NCBI GenBank assembly: GCA_021464245.1
Contig: JADCRB010000089.1
Location: 682,001-746,000 of the forward strand
DNA length: 64,000 bases
Source of the DNA: Carallia brachiata
Lineage: Eukaryota > Streptophyta > Magnoliopsida > Malpighiales > Rhizophoraceae
Reading direction: 5' to 3'
Program-made: the position numbers and the translations under genes
Notes under the pieces: model-generated
Told to the model about the DNA's origin: nothing
Databases searched by the model: none
What the model saw: only the letters and a program-made list of their open reading frames with translations
Shown: piece after piece, positions 50,789 through 62,700 of the stretch
Layout of the letters: each line of letters opens with the position of its first letter
Position numbering within the stretch: the stretch's first letter is position 1

Positions 50789-53700
50789 TTAACAATCCCT
50801 TCCAAAACCAATAGAACCAATACGTTTACTAAGGACATCAACTTGATGTTCTAGTCTCTCTATATTCTCTTTGTTATCCTCAAGTGCATAATCAATATTG
50901 TTTGAGCCATGCTTGTTGGTATCTTCTTGCTGGTTCACATGTTGCTTCTGCCTTAAGGAGATGTGTTGCTCGTTCCTTATGCTCAGCTTATTGGCTGTCC
51001 GTGATGGGGTTTCTGACAACCGATGCTTGCCACTGTATCTTGTTCTCTTCAGAGATCCATCATTATTGCCCACACCTCCAAATTTAGACAAAGTGCATTG
51101 CAGTGCACCCCCGTTCCCAGTAGAATTTTCCTGTAAACACAAAGTTTTACATATTATTTGCTTGGCAACAATTTATCCAAATTGTCATGCTGTGTAATGT
51201 TTTTTACTCATCAGCAAATGGGAAACACGCAGTTGAAGACACCTATAAATTTGTAACACTAACCTCATCAAAAAATCCGATCTTTGGTGATGGCATCCTC
51301 AAACCTGAAGGTGCAGTGTTCCAGGAAACATTGGTAAGAACAGGATTAGTACGTTTCAGGGATTTGTTTAGCTGTGGATTCTTAACCCTTGTTTCCAGGC
51401 TTTCACATTCAACAAGGCATTGATCATTGCGCTGACTCTGAGAGTCTGATGCTTGACAAGCGTCACTGTCAAAAGAAATCCCTACACATGGAGCTATCTC
51501 AATACAGGCAGCAGAATTTTTTAGTTCCTGCTTGAAAGGTGTTGATGATGATCCAGAGAACCACCCACCACCAGAACTAGTAGGTGCGGTACAAGAGGAC
51601 AACTTCAACTTGGAAGTGGACCACGGACAGGTGGAGTCACTGGAGTTCACCAGTCCTCTTTTTTGTCCAGCAGAATATTTTGGAGTTTTAAAGACCGGAA
51701 CGGGAGGCGCTAGTTCAGAATGAATGGTCATCCTCTGAGGGTTCAAAGGAGATTTATCAGCAAGATCAGAAAAAACACAACCAAACCTCTTGAACTTGTT
51801 TCTGGAAGGGGGCAACACTGAAGAAGGTGACCCTGCAGATGTCGTTGAACCGGGGATAACACTGAGTGAATTGTGCAAAGAAGTTTTACTTTTCCCTGCA
51901 ACAATCACTCAGAGGTTAATGCACAACAATAACATTCTGTAAGAGACATCTGAAATTCTCTTGTCCTTACTAAATGCAGGTTTTGGAGCCCTAAGAGGAC
52001 TTGCAGATGGAGAACCTCTTTTGTTAGGAGTTTTTGGTAAAACGTTGGCATAAGCTGATATCTTTGGAGGCCTTTTGGCTTCTTCCCCTGAAGCAGGAAA
52101 CTTCATTGTCCACACGTCATTAAGGTCAGTTCCATCACATTCAGTAGGCGTGTTTTTTTTTTTTTTTTTTGTAGTGTGCAATGCCAGGTATTCACTTATG
52201 AATCAATCTGAAGAACAGATGCAACAGCCTAAGCGGATACTATTAAATAGCCATCTAAGAGGTACTATCATGTCAATCTGACCGGCTTAGATGATGCATA
52301 GGTGAGCCCTCAACGCTACATTATTTATGCATGCATACATTTATTTCAATTGACACAAGAACTTACCCTTGTTCGAGAGGACCCATCTGATACTTTTGTT
52401 GCTGAAAGACAATGTGAAAAAAAAGGAAAAGATAAGTAGAATCACAATTAAGCATCTGAAACTAAGTGATTATTGAAGCAATGCAGTAAACAACTTCCAC
52501 ACATTGTCTTGAGTCTGACCATAACCCATGCCAAAGTAGTTAGGAATAATGGCCTCCCCTTGACGCCCACCCTTCAGTCTCAAATCTCAATGGACAGGTA
52601 GAGTAAACTGGGAATATACTTACTCTGGAGTTTTCGTATGCCTCTTTCTCTTCTCAGTTGGCAAGTTGGAGTCACCTCGTTGGTTGATGATTCGGATAGT
52701 CCACGCATTGATTCCCTTAAACCATCAAAAAGATCAATCTCAAGGCTTGCAAGAGCGTAAGTGTCACTGTTTACTGTAGCGCTTGATTCATTAGACTTCC
52801 AAATTTCTTCTTCAATCCCGGGAAGCAGATGCATATCAGAATTCTTAAATCCTCTATTTACAATCGAAAGCTCCTCAGCATTCAGCACTCCTATAAATAA
52901 GCCAACATATGATTAACCACAATAGTCCTACAAAAACTCACCTTTGCAACTTAGGAAACACATAAAAACACACCTGAACTTGTAAAAAAGGCACTATCCC
53001 AAGTCAAGCTTTTGCGAAGTCTACACTCATTAATTCCTTCAACCTTTCTTTCTCCGGACCCGGGCTTTGAATCCCCCGTTTCAAAATTAAGAGTCTCAAG
53101 CAACTCTTCGGGATCCAGAACACCTGAGAGAAGTTAAAGAACCCGTGTCCTACTATATAATTGCAATTCTCGGATTTGGATTTGTCAAAGACGTAATCAA
53201 ACATTACTATACAGAACACCCAGCAAACAGTTTTGTTGAAATCATCAAATTTAAAGCAAAACCTGGACTTGTGAAGAAAGCACTATCCCATGCCAAGCTC
53301 TTGCGCAAATCACATTTGGATTCAGATTGTAACGAATCCCTCTCCATTTGCCGAAAATCAACTTCTTCCTATTCTCTGCAAGTCCCACAAAATTGAATTG
53401 AAGAACCACAATTATGTAACCTAAAAAAATGTAGAACAGCAATTTGGCTTCGTTGGTTATAGAATTGTACCAAGTACAACAGAAAAAACGCTATAAAATG
53501 GGATTTTGTAAATTTCTATTTCAATGAGAGAAGAAATTCAGAAATCGATTGAAATCTGGGTCTACCGTAGCAATTCTTGGCCTTCTTTGTGATAAAGATC
53601 AAACAATTGAAAAACAAAAAAACAAAAAGAAGAAGAAATTCAGAAATTGATTGAAATCTGGTCATACCATAGCAATTCTTGGCCTTCTTTGCGATAAAAA

Positions 53701-54108
53701 GTCAAACGAATCATCAGAGAAAAATTTCCCAAAAAAAAAAAAAAAAAAAAAAGAAAACAACGCCGGTTCATGCAAAAATATAATAGAACACAAATCGTTT
53801 AAAATTAAACTATTGGGGAAAAATCATATGAAATTCTACAAAGTTAATCTGAAAGAACAATCATCGATGGCCATGTGTAAAGAAAACCAAAACAAAAAAC
53901 CAAAAAAAAAAAAAAGAAAAAGAAACAACGTGCTTTAAGGAAAAAAAAAAAAAAAAAAAAAAACGCTTCACTTCCTTAATTCTTGCTAGAAAGAATGCCA
54001 TTCCATTCTTGTTCTTGCTTACTTGTGTGTGTGTGTGTGTGTGTGTGAAAGAGAGAGAGAGAGAGTACCAGAGGATTGAAATTCTTGGAAATCAGTTTTG
54101 GAGGCCAT
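50789..54108 (-). CDS. Uncharacterised plant protein with repeated LRKS-x-x-WDSAFFTS motif and C-terminal coiled coil
   Basis: I do not recognise a named family. Proposed minus-strand exons: 54108-54069 (MASKTDFQEFQSS), 53375-53263, 53123-52974, 52890-52624, 52401-52367, about 52194-51971, 51895-51264 and 51130-50789, about 600 residues. A motif repeats: DLRKSLAWDSAFFTSPG across exons 2/3 and RLRKSLTWDSAFFTSSGVL across exons 3/4, each followed by an EEL segment (DPEELLETLN, NAEELSIVN). The middle is Ser/Pro-rich, and the C terminus (KENIERLEHQVDVLSKRIGS) looks like a short coiled coil. Two problems remain. Exon 2 seems to lack one base in a T run near 53350. The exon before 51971 begins with an A run coding poly-Lys, and its acceptor is unclear and out of phase with exon 5. 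Low complexity and basic Ser/Pro blocks suggest a nuclear or cytoskeletal protein, which is only inference. Confidence 0.7.
53529..53708. repeat. Imperfect tandem duplication (period about 103 bp) in intron 1 of the motif-repeat gene
   Basis: A stretch running from AGAAGAAATTCAGAAAT through TAGCAATTCTTGGCCTTCTT occurs twice, separated by an A-rich linker, with a handful of differences. It looks like a local segmental duplication. Confidence 0.8.
54024..54065. repeat. Compound TG/GA microsatellite
   Basis: A TG run (54024-54047) is followed closely by a GA run (54050-54065), inside intron 1 of the motif-repeat gene close to its first exon (54069-54108). Confidence 0.9.
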
Positions 54109-54775
54109 TTTTTTTTGATCTTGAACTTACTTTTCTATTGTGCGAAATATGTAGAGGCTCCTTGATCCCTTAAACTTTTATCGTCGGTTTGCAGAGGGAG
54201 AATTTGAATTTTGATTATGAAAATATAAATATTATTATTATTATTATTGTGATTAAGGGAGATGATTGCCGTTTCAGTGGGGCAATAAACGGCTGTTAAT
54301 AATTTTAATTTGTCCAGACTCAGGGGGGGAGGAGCGGAATTTAAAAAACAGAAAGATTCTGGGCTTTTTTTTTTTTTTTTTTTTTATAACTTTCTTCTTA
54401 GTCATAACGCAGATAATGATGTGAGCGAGAGAAATAATAACACCCGGCGGGGGCACTCGCACCCGCGCAGGGGTATATGGGACCATAATTGCATAGTAAC
54501 TAACGGTCCATTCAGAGGCCCGATGGTGGTAGGATTGAATCCAACTGTTCACCAGCAATTTTTATTTGTTTTCAGACTACAAAAGATGGCATATATTTTT
54601 ATTATACATTTTTTTTATTCAGAATTTATGAGATGCAGAGGAAATTTATTATTTATTGTGTAAATTATGATTTAATGTACCTATTAATTAAAAAAAGTAA
54701 TACTACACAATTTCAAATAAATAATAACAAATAATAATGTGATTTCATCCAACAACATCAGACAACATTTTTTTT

Positions 54776-54903
54776 CATAAACTTATTTATTCAAACGATT
54801 TATATCACTTTATTACCGCTTTAAAGTTATTTAAGTAATTCATAAACTTATTTATTCAAACGATTTATATCACTTTATTACCGCTTTAAAGTTATTTAAG
54901 TAA
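54776..54903. repeat. Perfect 65-bp tandem duplication
   Basis: Copy 1 is 54776-54840 and copy 2 begins at 54841, identical to about 54903. The unit begins CATAAACTTATTTATTC. Perfect identity means it is recent or an assembly artefact. Confidence 0.92.
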
Positions 54904-55106
54904 AGTTATCGAATTTTTACTTTAAAAAAAAAACAATTTAACCTTGAGTCACGTCCTTACTTTTTTAATTGAAAAAATGAGAAAGCATGAAGATAATTTT
55001 TCACAATCTTACCAAAAGTATTACAATTATGTGCTTAAGTGAGTGTGAAGCTACTATATAGTTATGGTATTACTTGTGTGAGACAGTGAACCATAAATAT
55101 CTCAAG

Positions 55107-55542
55107 CAGGGATGGATTCAGAATTTTTGTTGGTGGGGACAAACTTCACAATCATATATATGAAATTTTTTTTAAAAAAAGTAAATTAAAAAGATAACAA
55201 GAGGGGAGGAGGAGCAATGTTTTATTGAGATATGAAAGTCGTAGATAAATTCTACTTGAATTTTAGTTTGGTTTATTTAATTTAGGTTTTATTGATTTCT
55301 ATTTCAGTTCAATTGATTCACTTTACATTAGCTTGCTAATAATGAAGTCCATTAATTTTTTGTTGGCGCAAGAATATAAAGGCGAAGTAATTAAAATAAT
55401 CATTGCGTTGGGAAAAAAAAAATTTAGAGGGGCAACATATAACTGTTAATTGGGCAACAATAGAAAAATTATATATATATATTCTTTTTTTTTTTTCTTT
55501 TTCCAGTGGAGGCATTTGCCCCACAACTCTCTTCCGCCCTTG
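55107..55542. mobile_element. 436-bp hAT-like non-autonomous element
   Basis: The left end is CAGGGATGGATTC and the complement of the right end is CAAGGGCGGAAGA. A perfect 8-bp direct repeat, ATCTCAAG, flanks the element at 55099-55106 and 55543-55550. It contains the GGGGCAAATGCC-type motif (complement, near 55517) common in this sort of plant repeat. There is no coding capacity. The CAGGG end and 8-bp duplication are classic for hAT. Confidence 0.82.
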
Positions 55543-57879
55543 ATCTCAAGATTTCTTACGCGAAATTTCATTGAAAATCGAACACTTTAAACTCGCTCAA
55601 CTATACAAGCGGTGGTCTCAGTCATGTCTTTCTTTTCTTTCTTTTTTTTTTTATTTTTTTATCTAAGACTGCTTAACATTCAACTTAATAAACTGATTAA
55701 TCTGAATCGACTCGCGTAAAATTTCAAATGACGATAAAAGTCTCTCAATTATGCCTTTTAATAAGAAAAGTATTGCATAGATCAACCCAAACCCAAATTG
55801 AAATCAATCAAAGGATTTTGGGTTCTGAACTAAAAGAGGCCCATTCGTTGAATATTCTCTTCCTTAAATACCTGAAACCGATACTTAAATTTTTGTACTG
55901 TCAAATTTTGAATTAGAAAGTTTAATAGATTATAAGGATACAACAAAAATGATGAAACATTAATCTCATATTTATTTGAGAATGATTATAAAGACTTTGA
56001 CTAATTTTATATTGGCAATAAATTTACAACGGCTCCCTTGGCTTAACTCAGGTGTGGGACTGACGACAATTAAATTTCGTTTCTTAATTACATAAATGTT
56101 TAAAGACTAAACGAAAAATTACTCATTGAGTAGCTCAAACTAAATCCTATGTTTTTCGTTTAAGAATTTCCATGAAAATGCTCTATAATGTATATATATT
56201 ATAATATATTTGTCCAACAAAGAGGGCTGGCCGCTTCAGTACCAAATATGACCAGCCTTTAGTTCCAGTTCCTCCTAACCGCATAGCTAGAGATAAAACC
56301 GGTAGTTCTTAAAACAGAATTAGAATCCAACCGAATCTTCTTGTATCTGCATACATAAATAGGTTTCCTGAATGGGAAAACATTTCACCATTTAAACAAG
56401 CAGTTAAAGATACTCAAAACTTTAACAGAAAAACTTTATAGCCACGGAAATTGTGGGTACGTATAAGTATATAATAATCTAGACCGTTAAATCGTGAAAT
56501 ATCATGTATTAAGTTTGACAAAAAAGAAAAATAGGCAGACCGTTGAATGCCGTTAAAGTAGCTGGGTGACTCCCACGTGCCTCACTAAAAATGTTCACAA
56601 AATCTAGCTCAAAGTTTAATATATCCTACAAAAACTATGCTCTTGCACCAGAAACCACTTTCCTTATCCAAAAGTCCAAGTTTCTAAAACCATGATCCTC
56701 AGAAAATGGGAAAACAAAACAGAGCGAGGGAGGGGGAAGGAAGCAGAGTTGCTGCACTGCTACACATAGCATACCCAGCCTCGAAGTCGTATACATCACT
56801 TCCCAGTGAAAGCCTGAAAGCCTATTATCACCAATCGACGAGGATAAATTGCTTTTTACATGAAAGCTTATAGACAGATGCATCCTACCTATGCCATTGC
56901 TTGGTACAGAAATACAGTGAGTGACATAGACTCGTAAACCGTCAAAAGGTAAGTAGCCAACAAGATTCCATCATTATAACTCATAATCATATGATGACAG
57001 CAACTACAAAAGAAGAGGAAAGGGGCGGGCGTTCAACTAACACTGATATAGCCTGCACTAAGTGAAACTACTTGGATTCCAAATAGCAGCTTTGATCATC
57101 GGGACTCGAAATATGGCATCATGATCCCCGGGAGGAAAATACAGCAAACATCAGAAGAATTACAGTCCAGTTACCTTCTTCAGCAACAGGAAGTGTATTC
57201 CAGAGTCCTCCAAGGCATCTGCCTCCAATTCTTCAAACATGCTGCTCTTCCCTCTCACAGAAAATTTAACGGTAGGTAAGCGACATATCACTTGTCTGAT
57301 TGATGATTATAAAGATTGGAGAAAAGCAATGATGAACTACCATTACAATGAATTAAAATAGTGAAACAAGATAACTTTAAATCATTCTTCTAATCAACTT
57401 TACTGCACTAAAAAAAAGAAATTTCTAAACAAAAAATTGACCAGGCACCTCCTCGGAAAAAAAAAAATTGATCAAACCAATTTAAACGTAATATATAAGT
57501 TGCAATAAAGTGATTCGACAGTTTTTAAGACGACAAGATTTGAGACAGCTGATGCCTAGGCTGATAATAAGTGAGAAGTACAGTGCTTCACCGAGACTAC
57601 AGATCTCAGAAATGTACACTTCCATGGGCATACAGACACATAAACATTGTTCATTACACCAAAACCAGTACAGGACATCATCTAACCAAACCCATCCAGA
57701 CCTACCATCCCAAGCAATCAGAATGTGCATAGTACTAAGGGGAAATCAGTAACCATTGTATGAACAAGCAAAGCTCTATAGGCAAAACTCAAATAAAACA
57801 GATCATAACAGGATTATATTGGAAAATATTCAGTAAGGTGCATGCATCTACCTGAAACTTTCTAACCAGACTAACTTCT

Positions 57880-60800
57880 TCAATATTCAAGAAAAAGGGT
57901 TGCATCTTCCATGCCATGAGTTGCAGCAATTGGCAGAGTTTTGAATGGCACAGATATGGTGTAATTGAGCTGGTAATTTACAAGTGTCGAACCAAAAATG
58001 TTGAACTTTGGAGCACTACCATAAGCAGCTTCTGCATCAGAACACCTCTTAAAAACAACTCTGGCACGATTGGTATCCTTATCAACCTCGGTATCAGATT
58101 CTCTTATAGGTCCAAAGCGCCTGAACATCTTATTCAGGTTAGTTTCCGAAGGAACAGAATCCACCACAGGAAAATGCATTACAAGTTCTGCCGGTGCCTT
58201 CTCATCCACATAGCCAGCTGGTTTCTGTGCTGATAGATCAGATTTGCCGTCAGAATATCGCTGCCTGGAGTTTGATCGACGAAGGGACTTATCTGGATCC
58301 CCAGGCACAACTTGGTTCTCCCGTTTCCTATATTTACGCGATGGTTGCTCTTCTGATCCATTTTGAATAACCCGGTCTGTCCAATAAGCATCATTCATAT
58401 CCTCAAATTCAAATGTTGCAGGAGAACTACCAAGGTTAGATGCCTTTCTCCTTTTACCACCTAATTTATCATGCTGATCAACAAGCAGAGAGTTCCTGAA
58501 ATCAGTGAAGAAACTGAAAACGATGTTCAAGAAACTATATCCTTTTAAAGGGTCACAAGCTGCCAAGTGAAGCTGTGATAGCATTTCATCTAATGATGAG
58601 TGTTCAGTCGGGACTATCGTTGTCTTTATCCCAGAGTCGTCAGAAGGCTGGACAGAAACATCAGATCCATCTCCAACAAGTCCACCACCACTTCCGTCAA
58701 CCTTCTGGCTGTTACACTTAAGAATAGATGGTGATCCAGTCATTTGGCTGGCAACCCTACGGATGCACTCACCAATTTTAAAGGAAGGCTTGGGGAGGCA
58801 GATGGAGTTAGAAACTTGCGCAAGAGGCATAGTTTTACTCCCTTCTGGAGTGGCAGAGTCACCAGCTAACGATTCGGAACCCTTCCGTTTCTTCCCAGAA
58901 GGTGATGAAACTGAACTGATGTAAGCTTTTTCATCAGACCTGATTTCATCATCAAAAGAATCCCATGGCTCGCCCATTAAATCAGATATGCTTCTTTCTT
59001 TTTTCCTGGGATAGAAACCATCCTTCAAATTGTGCTTACGTTTGTGATAAATTCTTTGGGTTTGCGAAGTCCGCTGAGCAGGCAAAGTATGCCCATCATC
59101 TTCGCAAAGAGGAGATTCATCTCCTGTCCCTTCATCCTGAAATTCTAATCCATCTGCACTCTCAGGCAAATCCCCACAAAACTGGAATTCGGACAGCTGA
59201 GTATAGCCCCTGAAACGACAGAAAGCCAGCAACTGAGACTTCGCGGTTACAAGTTCCAAGCGATCAGCACAATCTGTTGGATAGCATGCTAAGTCTTTTA
59301 TATACTCCACTAATTTTCAGGTTCAAATACAACGCCACTTGTAAATTTGTCCAGACTATCTATCGTAGCTGATTCTTCGCGGATCCCTGTGTTTTCAACT
59401 ACCTGAAATCTTATTTTATCATAAATGTCCTTAGATAAGCATGAGCAAGCCAGCCCTAACTCCACTCGCCTTGCAACTTCTTCTAAAGCACAATCAACAG
59501 CATTCTGGAATGCTTCTGAAGTGCTTTGTTTTTCAACCTGGTGGAAATGTGACCTAAATGGCTTCAGCAGAGATGCTTCATTCCAAGCAAATGTTCGGTC
59601 CCCAAAATATGCTACCAAAAAGCAGTCCTTTTTATAATATTTTAATGCTTTCTCAGAAGCATCAGAAGGATCAAATATCTGCCCAGGCCACCATGGATGG
59701 CTTCTCACCTTACCCCACACCAAATCAGATACAGAAAAATCACCTTCATCCCCCAGCAAAGGATGATAACCAGCATAAGTTGCTTTTGCTGCGCTTCCAG
59801 ACTTTAAAGCTGACTGTTTAACAGATCTCTCCTCAATGGTCTTTGCATGTTCAGCATCAGTATCCTGTTCGTCAGTTTCCATTTCTTGCTGTTCGTGTGA
59901 ACCAAATTGTTCAGCATCAAGAACCTGCTCTTCAACGGTCATGCCTTGCTCCTCAGCTGATTCAATGTCAGAAATTTGATGAGCTGCATTTTCATCCAAG
60001 CCTTTTTCAGCGATTAATTGCTGATCCCCTTGCGCAAGCCCCTGGAATTCATTTTCAGAATTCAAAGTCCCCTCATAGTTTTCCATATCACTTCCCCCTC
60101 CGCCTGTGATTTGATTATCTGTTTCAGTGCTTGCACAAGCCATTCCAGGCTCTGGGTATTCTTCTACCCTTTCTTCATCCTCTCCAAACTGTTTAGGAGT
60201 AACCTGTTCTTGAATTTCCTTCACCTGCTCTATGTTTGAATCAACCTGAGTAAAATTACAAGCTGCACTTTTTTCTAAGGTTTCCTCAAGAACTTTGCCA
60301 GTAGGCCCTGGAATTGCATTTTCAGAACTTACTACCTCATCATTGCTTGACAATGCAGTGTGGGCATCCATTTCCATGTCCCCACATGCTGGCTCAGCCT
60401 TCTCAGTCTTGGAATTAGGATCAGAACGAATCTCCGAATCCATTGATTCAGTTTTCTCCCCAACAAACTGCATGGACAGAATTGATGTTGACAAATTTAC
60501 ACTCAAATTGCTGTGATTTTTTGTGCTGCCATTGACCATGCCAAACATCACCTGATATTCTGAGACTTTTTGCTCTTGCTGTAGGTTGGCTAGGTCAGTG
60601 TCAGGAACTTGAGTGTTGTTTCTAATATCTGGCTCTTCAATGCGTAATGTTTGGTCTGTCTTGGAATTCAGGATCAAGTTGATCCCTGTTAACAAGGCTT
60701 CACCATCAACATCTACTTGAGTTAACTGATGAGGAGATTTTGAATCTGCAAATGCATTATAATGATTTTCAGTGCTTCCCTTGGACGTCCCAAAAATTGC

Positions 60801-62286
60801 CTGCAATTCTTCCACTGAAAAAGAAAATTTGTCATTAAGAGCATCAGGGTCCATACCTTCAATGTTAGGACATGAAATTTCTTTGTTGTCCATCAGCACA
60901 ACTTCTTTGGCAGTAGCCTCTATTGGTTCCTCCAAATATTTGGAGGTTGCATTGGGAATGTTCTCTACTTTTTTCGAGGTAGAATCTCTTTCAGAACTGG
61001 TTATAATCTCCTTCAGTTCATGACTAGCAGGGTTCTCCTCCAAAGCATCAGTAACAGGTGTCTTCTCCAAAATATCATCAACAGAAATCTCCCCTAAAGG
61101 ATCACTAACAGGTTCTTCAGCTTTAAGATCAAAATCTTCTTTACCATTCACCACATCTTCCTCAACAACATCAGCAGCAGCACTCAAATCTTTCACTATT
61201 GTCGAATCTTTCACTATTGTCAAAGAAGAAACAACTGCAACTTCGCTTCCTGGATCCATGCCTTCGTCATCCAATAAATCAACCTTCAGTTTCTCTGGTT
61301 CGTGTCGCACATCACCCCCACTGTCATCTGTATCCTTGGCCTGCTCTAAAGTCTTGTCAATCAATTCAGACTTTTCTAAAACTTCGGTTTCAGCACTAAC
61401 AAGCCTGAAGTTTTCGAAGAAACCCCATCTCCATTTTCAACTCTTTGATTCAAGGCCTGGTTCTCTGATATTCCCAATTGCTTAGAATCAGTAGCTCCAA
61501 TTTCCATAGTACCACTGCTCTCTACATCTCTAGTTAGCAATACTCCTTCCAAACGCTCTTCCCTGGCAACTACTTCCACTTCTTCAACTACCAATTGGGA
61601 TTCCCCACCAACTGAACCATCCACTAGAGAAGAAGCTGCTTCAGCCCCACTTCCGATGTCCACGCTGTGAGGCTCAGGATCCACCACATTGACCTCCTCG
61701 GGAGTCTTATCGTCAGCATCATCGTTCCTGCCAGCACCACCAATGACCTCCCCACGCTCCAAAAATTTCCCTTCATCCATAGATTCTTCAACCCTAGAAG
61801 TTTCTCCAATCTCAGCATCAGTCTCCGAACTTGCGTGCTCAACAACCGAATCCTTAGACCCCAAATCAGAAACTACACCACTCTTCCCATCTAAAACTTT
61901 TGCCTCACTCCCCAAACAAACCTCAATTGACCCATCACGAGAAGAAGTAGCTTCCCCATTGGAATCCACCGCTCTACCATCGCCAAAATCACGTATGCAG
62001 ACGCCATCAACATAAATGTCAGAACCCATAACCCCAACCATTATATCTGCTCCTCCATCAGCAGCAGACCCACCTTCACCTTCCTCTACCACCTCTTCTT
62101 CTCTTAAAGAGCTGCTACCTCAACCCGTTCCTGAACCTGAACCTGAACTTCATTATCAGCCGTCCCAGCAACATGGGGTTTTTCTCCATCATCCCCAACT
62201 ACAACAACTTCCATTTCAGTCGCTGTATTAGGTGACGATTCCAACGCAGAACTTACAGAAGCATCATCTTCCTTGTGTTCTTCCAT
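57880..62286 (-). CDS. PWWP-domain chromatin protein (PDP-type), with C-terminal RRM-like segment
   Basis: Nuclear protein of the plant PWWP-DOMAIN PROTEIN family; Arabidopsis PDP members work with FVE/MSI proteins on histone methylation and flowering genes. The start is MEEHKEDD at 62286. A long acidic N-terminal region (about 840 residues) is followed by the PWWP domain near residues 850-910 (coordinates about 59735-59550), with DLVWGKVRSHPWWPGQIF and FLVAYFGDRTFAWNE. Next comes a basic, Ser-rich region with KRKH and GKRRK patches. Near 58150-57960 is an RRM-like segment: TNLNKMFRRFGPIRESDTEV, then ARVVFKRCSDAEAAYGSA. The frame breaks three times by one base (near 62108, 61405 and 59321), each next to a short T/A run and each consistent with a missing base. 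With them the protein is about 1,469 residues in one exon. A fourth break near 57890 may hide a splice donor at 57851 and a short last exon. Confidence 0.87.
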
Positions 62287-62700
62287 GTAAAACAGTATCT
62301 GGGTCGATTTCAAGATCGACAAAAGAAGCTTCTTTTATTAAAAAGAACCGAAACTGATAAACCCTAAAGACAAAAACACAGTGAAAAAAAAAAAAACGAA
62401 AACAAATCTAAACCTGCGACCAAGAACACGATAATTTAACTAGTGTGAACGCAACAAGAGTAATGAACCAAGAACCTTCGCCAGGCAAATTGAAAGAAAC
62501 AGAACTGAAGGATGAAGATAATTGGTGTGTACCTCGTTAGATCTTGCAAGAATAATGTAATCAAGCAAAAGGGAATGGGCTAGACAGATGCGTTGTCGGG
62601 TTTGGGTTTAGAGAGAGAGAGAGAAAGAGAGTGAGAAGTTGAAAATCTGGTGCCCCTTTTATATAAAAGAAAGAAAATCAAAAAACAAAGGGCCGAATAT
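62287..62700 (-). promoter_or_regulatory. Leader and core promoter of the PWWP gene
   Basis: A good TATA box (TATATAAA on the minus strand) lies at 62658-62665. About 25-55 bases downstream is a CT-rich tract (GA on the plus strand, about 62611-62634), as often seen at plant transcription starts. The start codon is at 62286, so the leader is about 340 bases and may contain an intron, since an apparent donor lies near 62530. Confidence 0.5.

Larger units (their letters stand above)
54109..57851. other. Intergenic region with a tandem duplication and a hAT-like element
   Basis: The first part is the upstream region of the minus-strand motif-repeat gene. It also holds the 65-bp duplication (54776-54903) and the hAT-like element (55107-55542). 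From about 56630 to 57851 the sequence may be the 3' untranslated region, or a last exon, of the PWWP gene. Confidence 0.45.
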
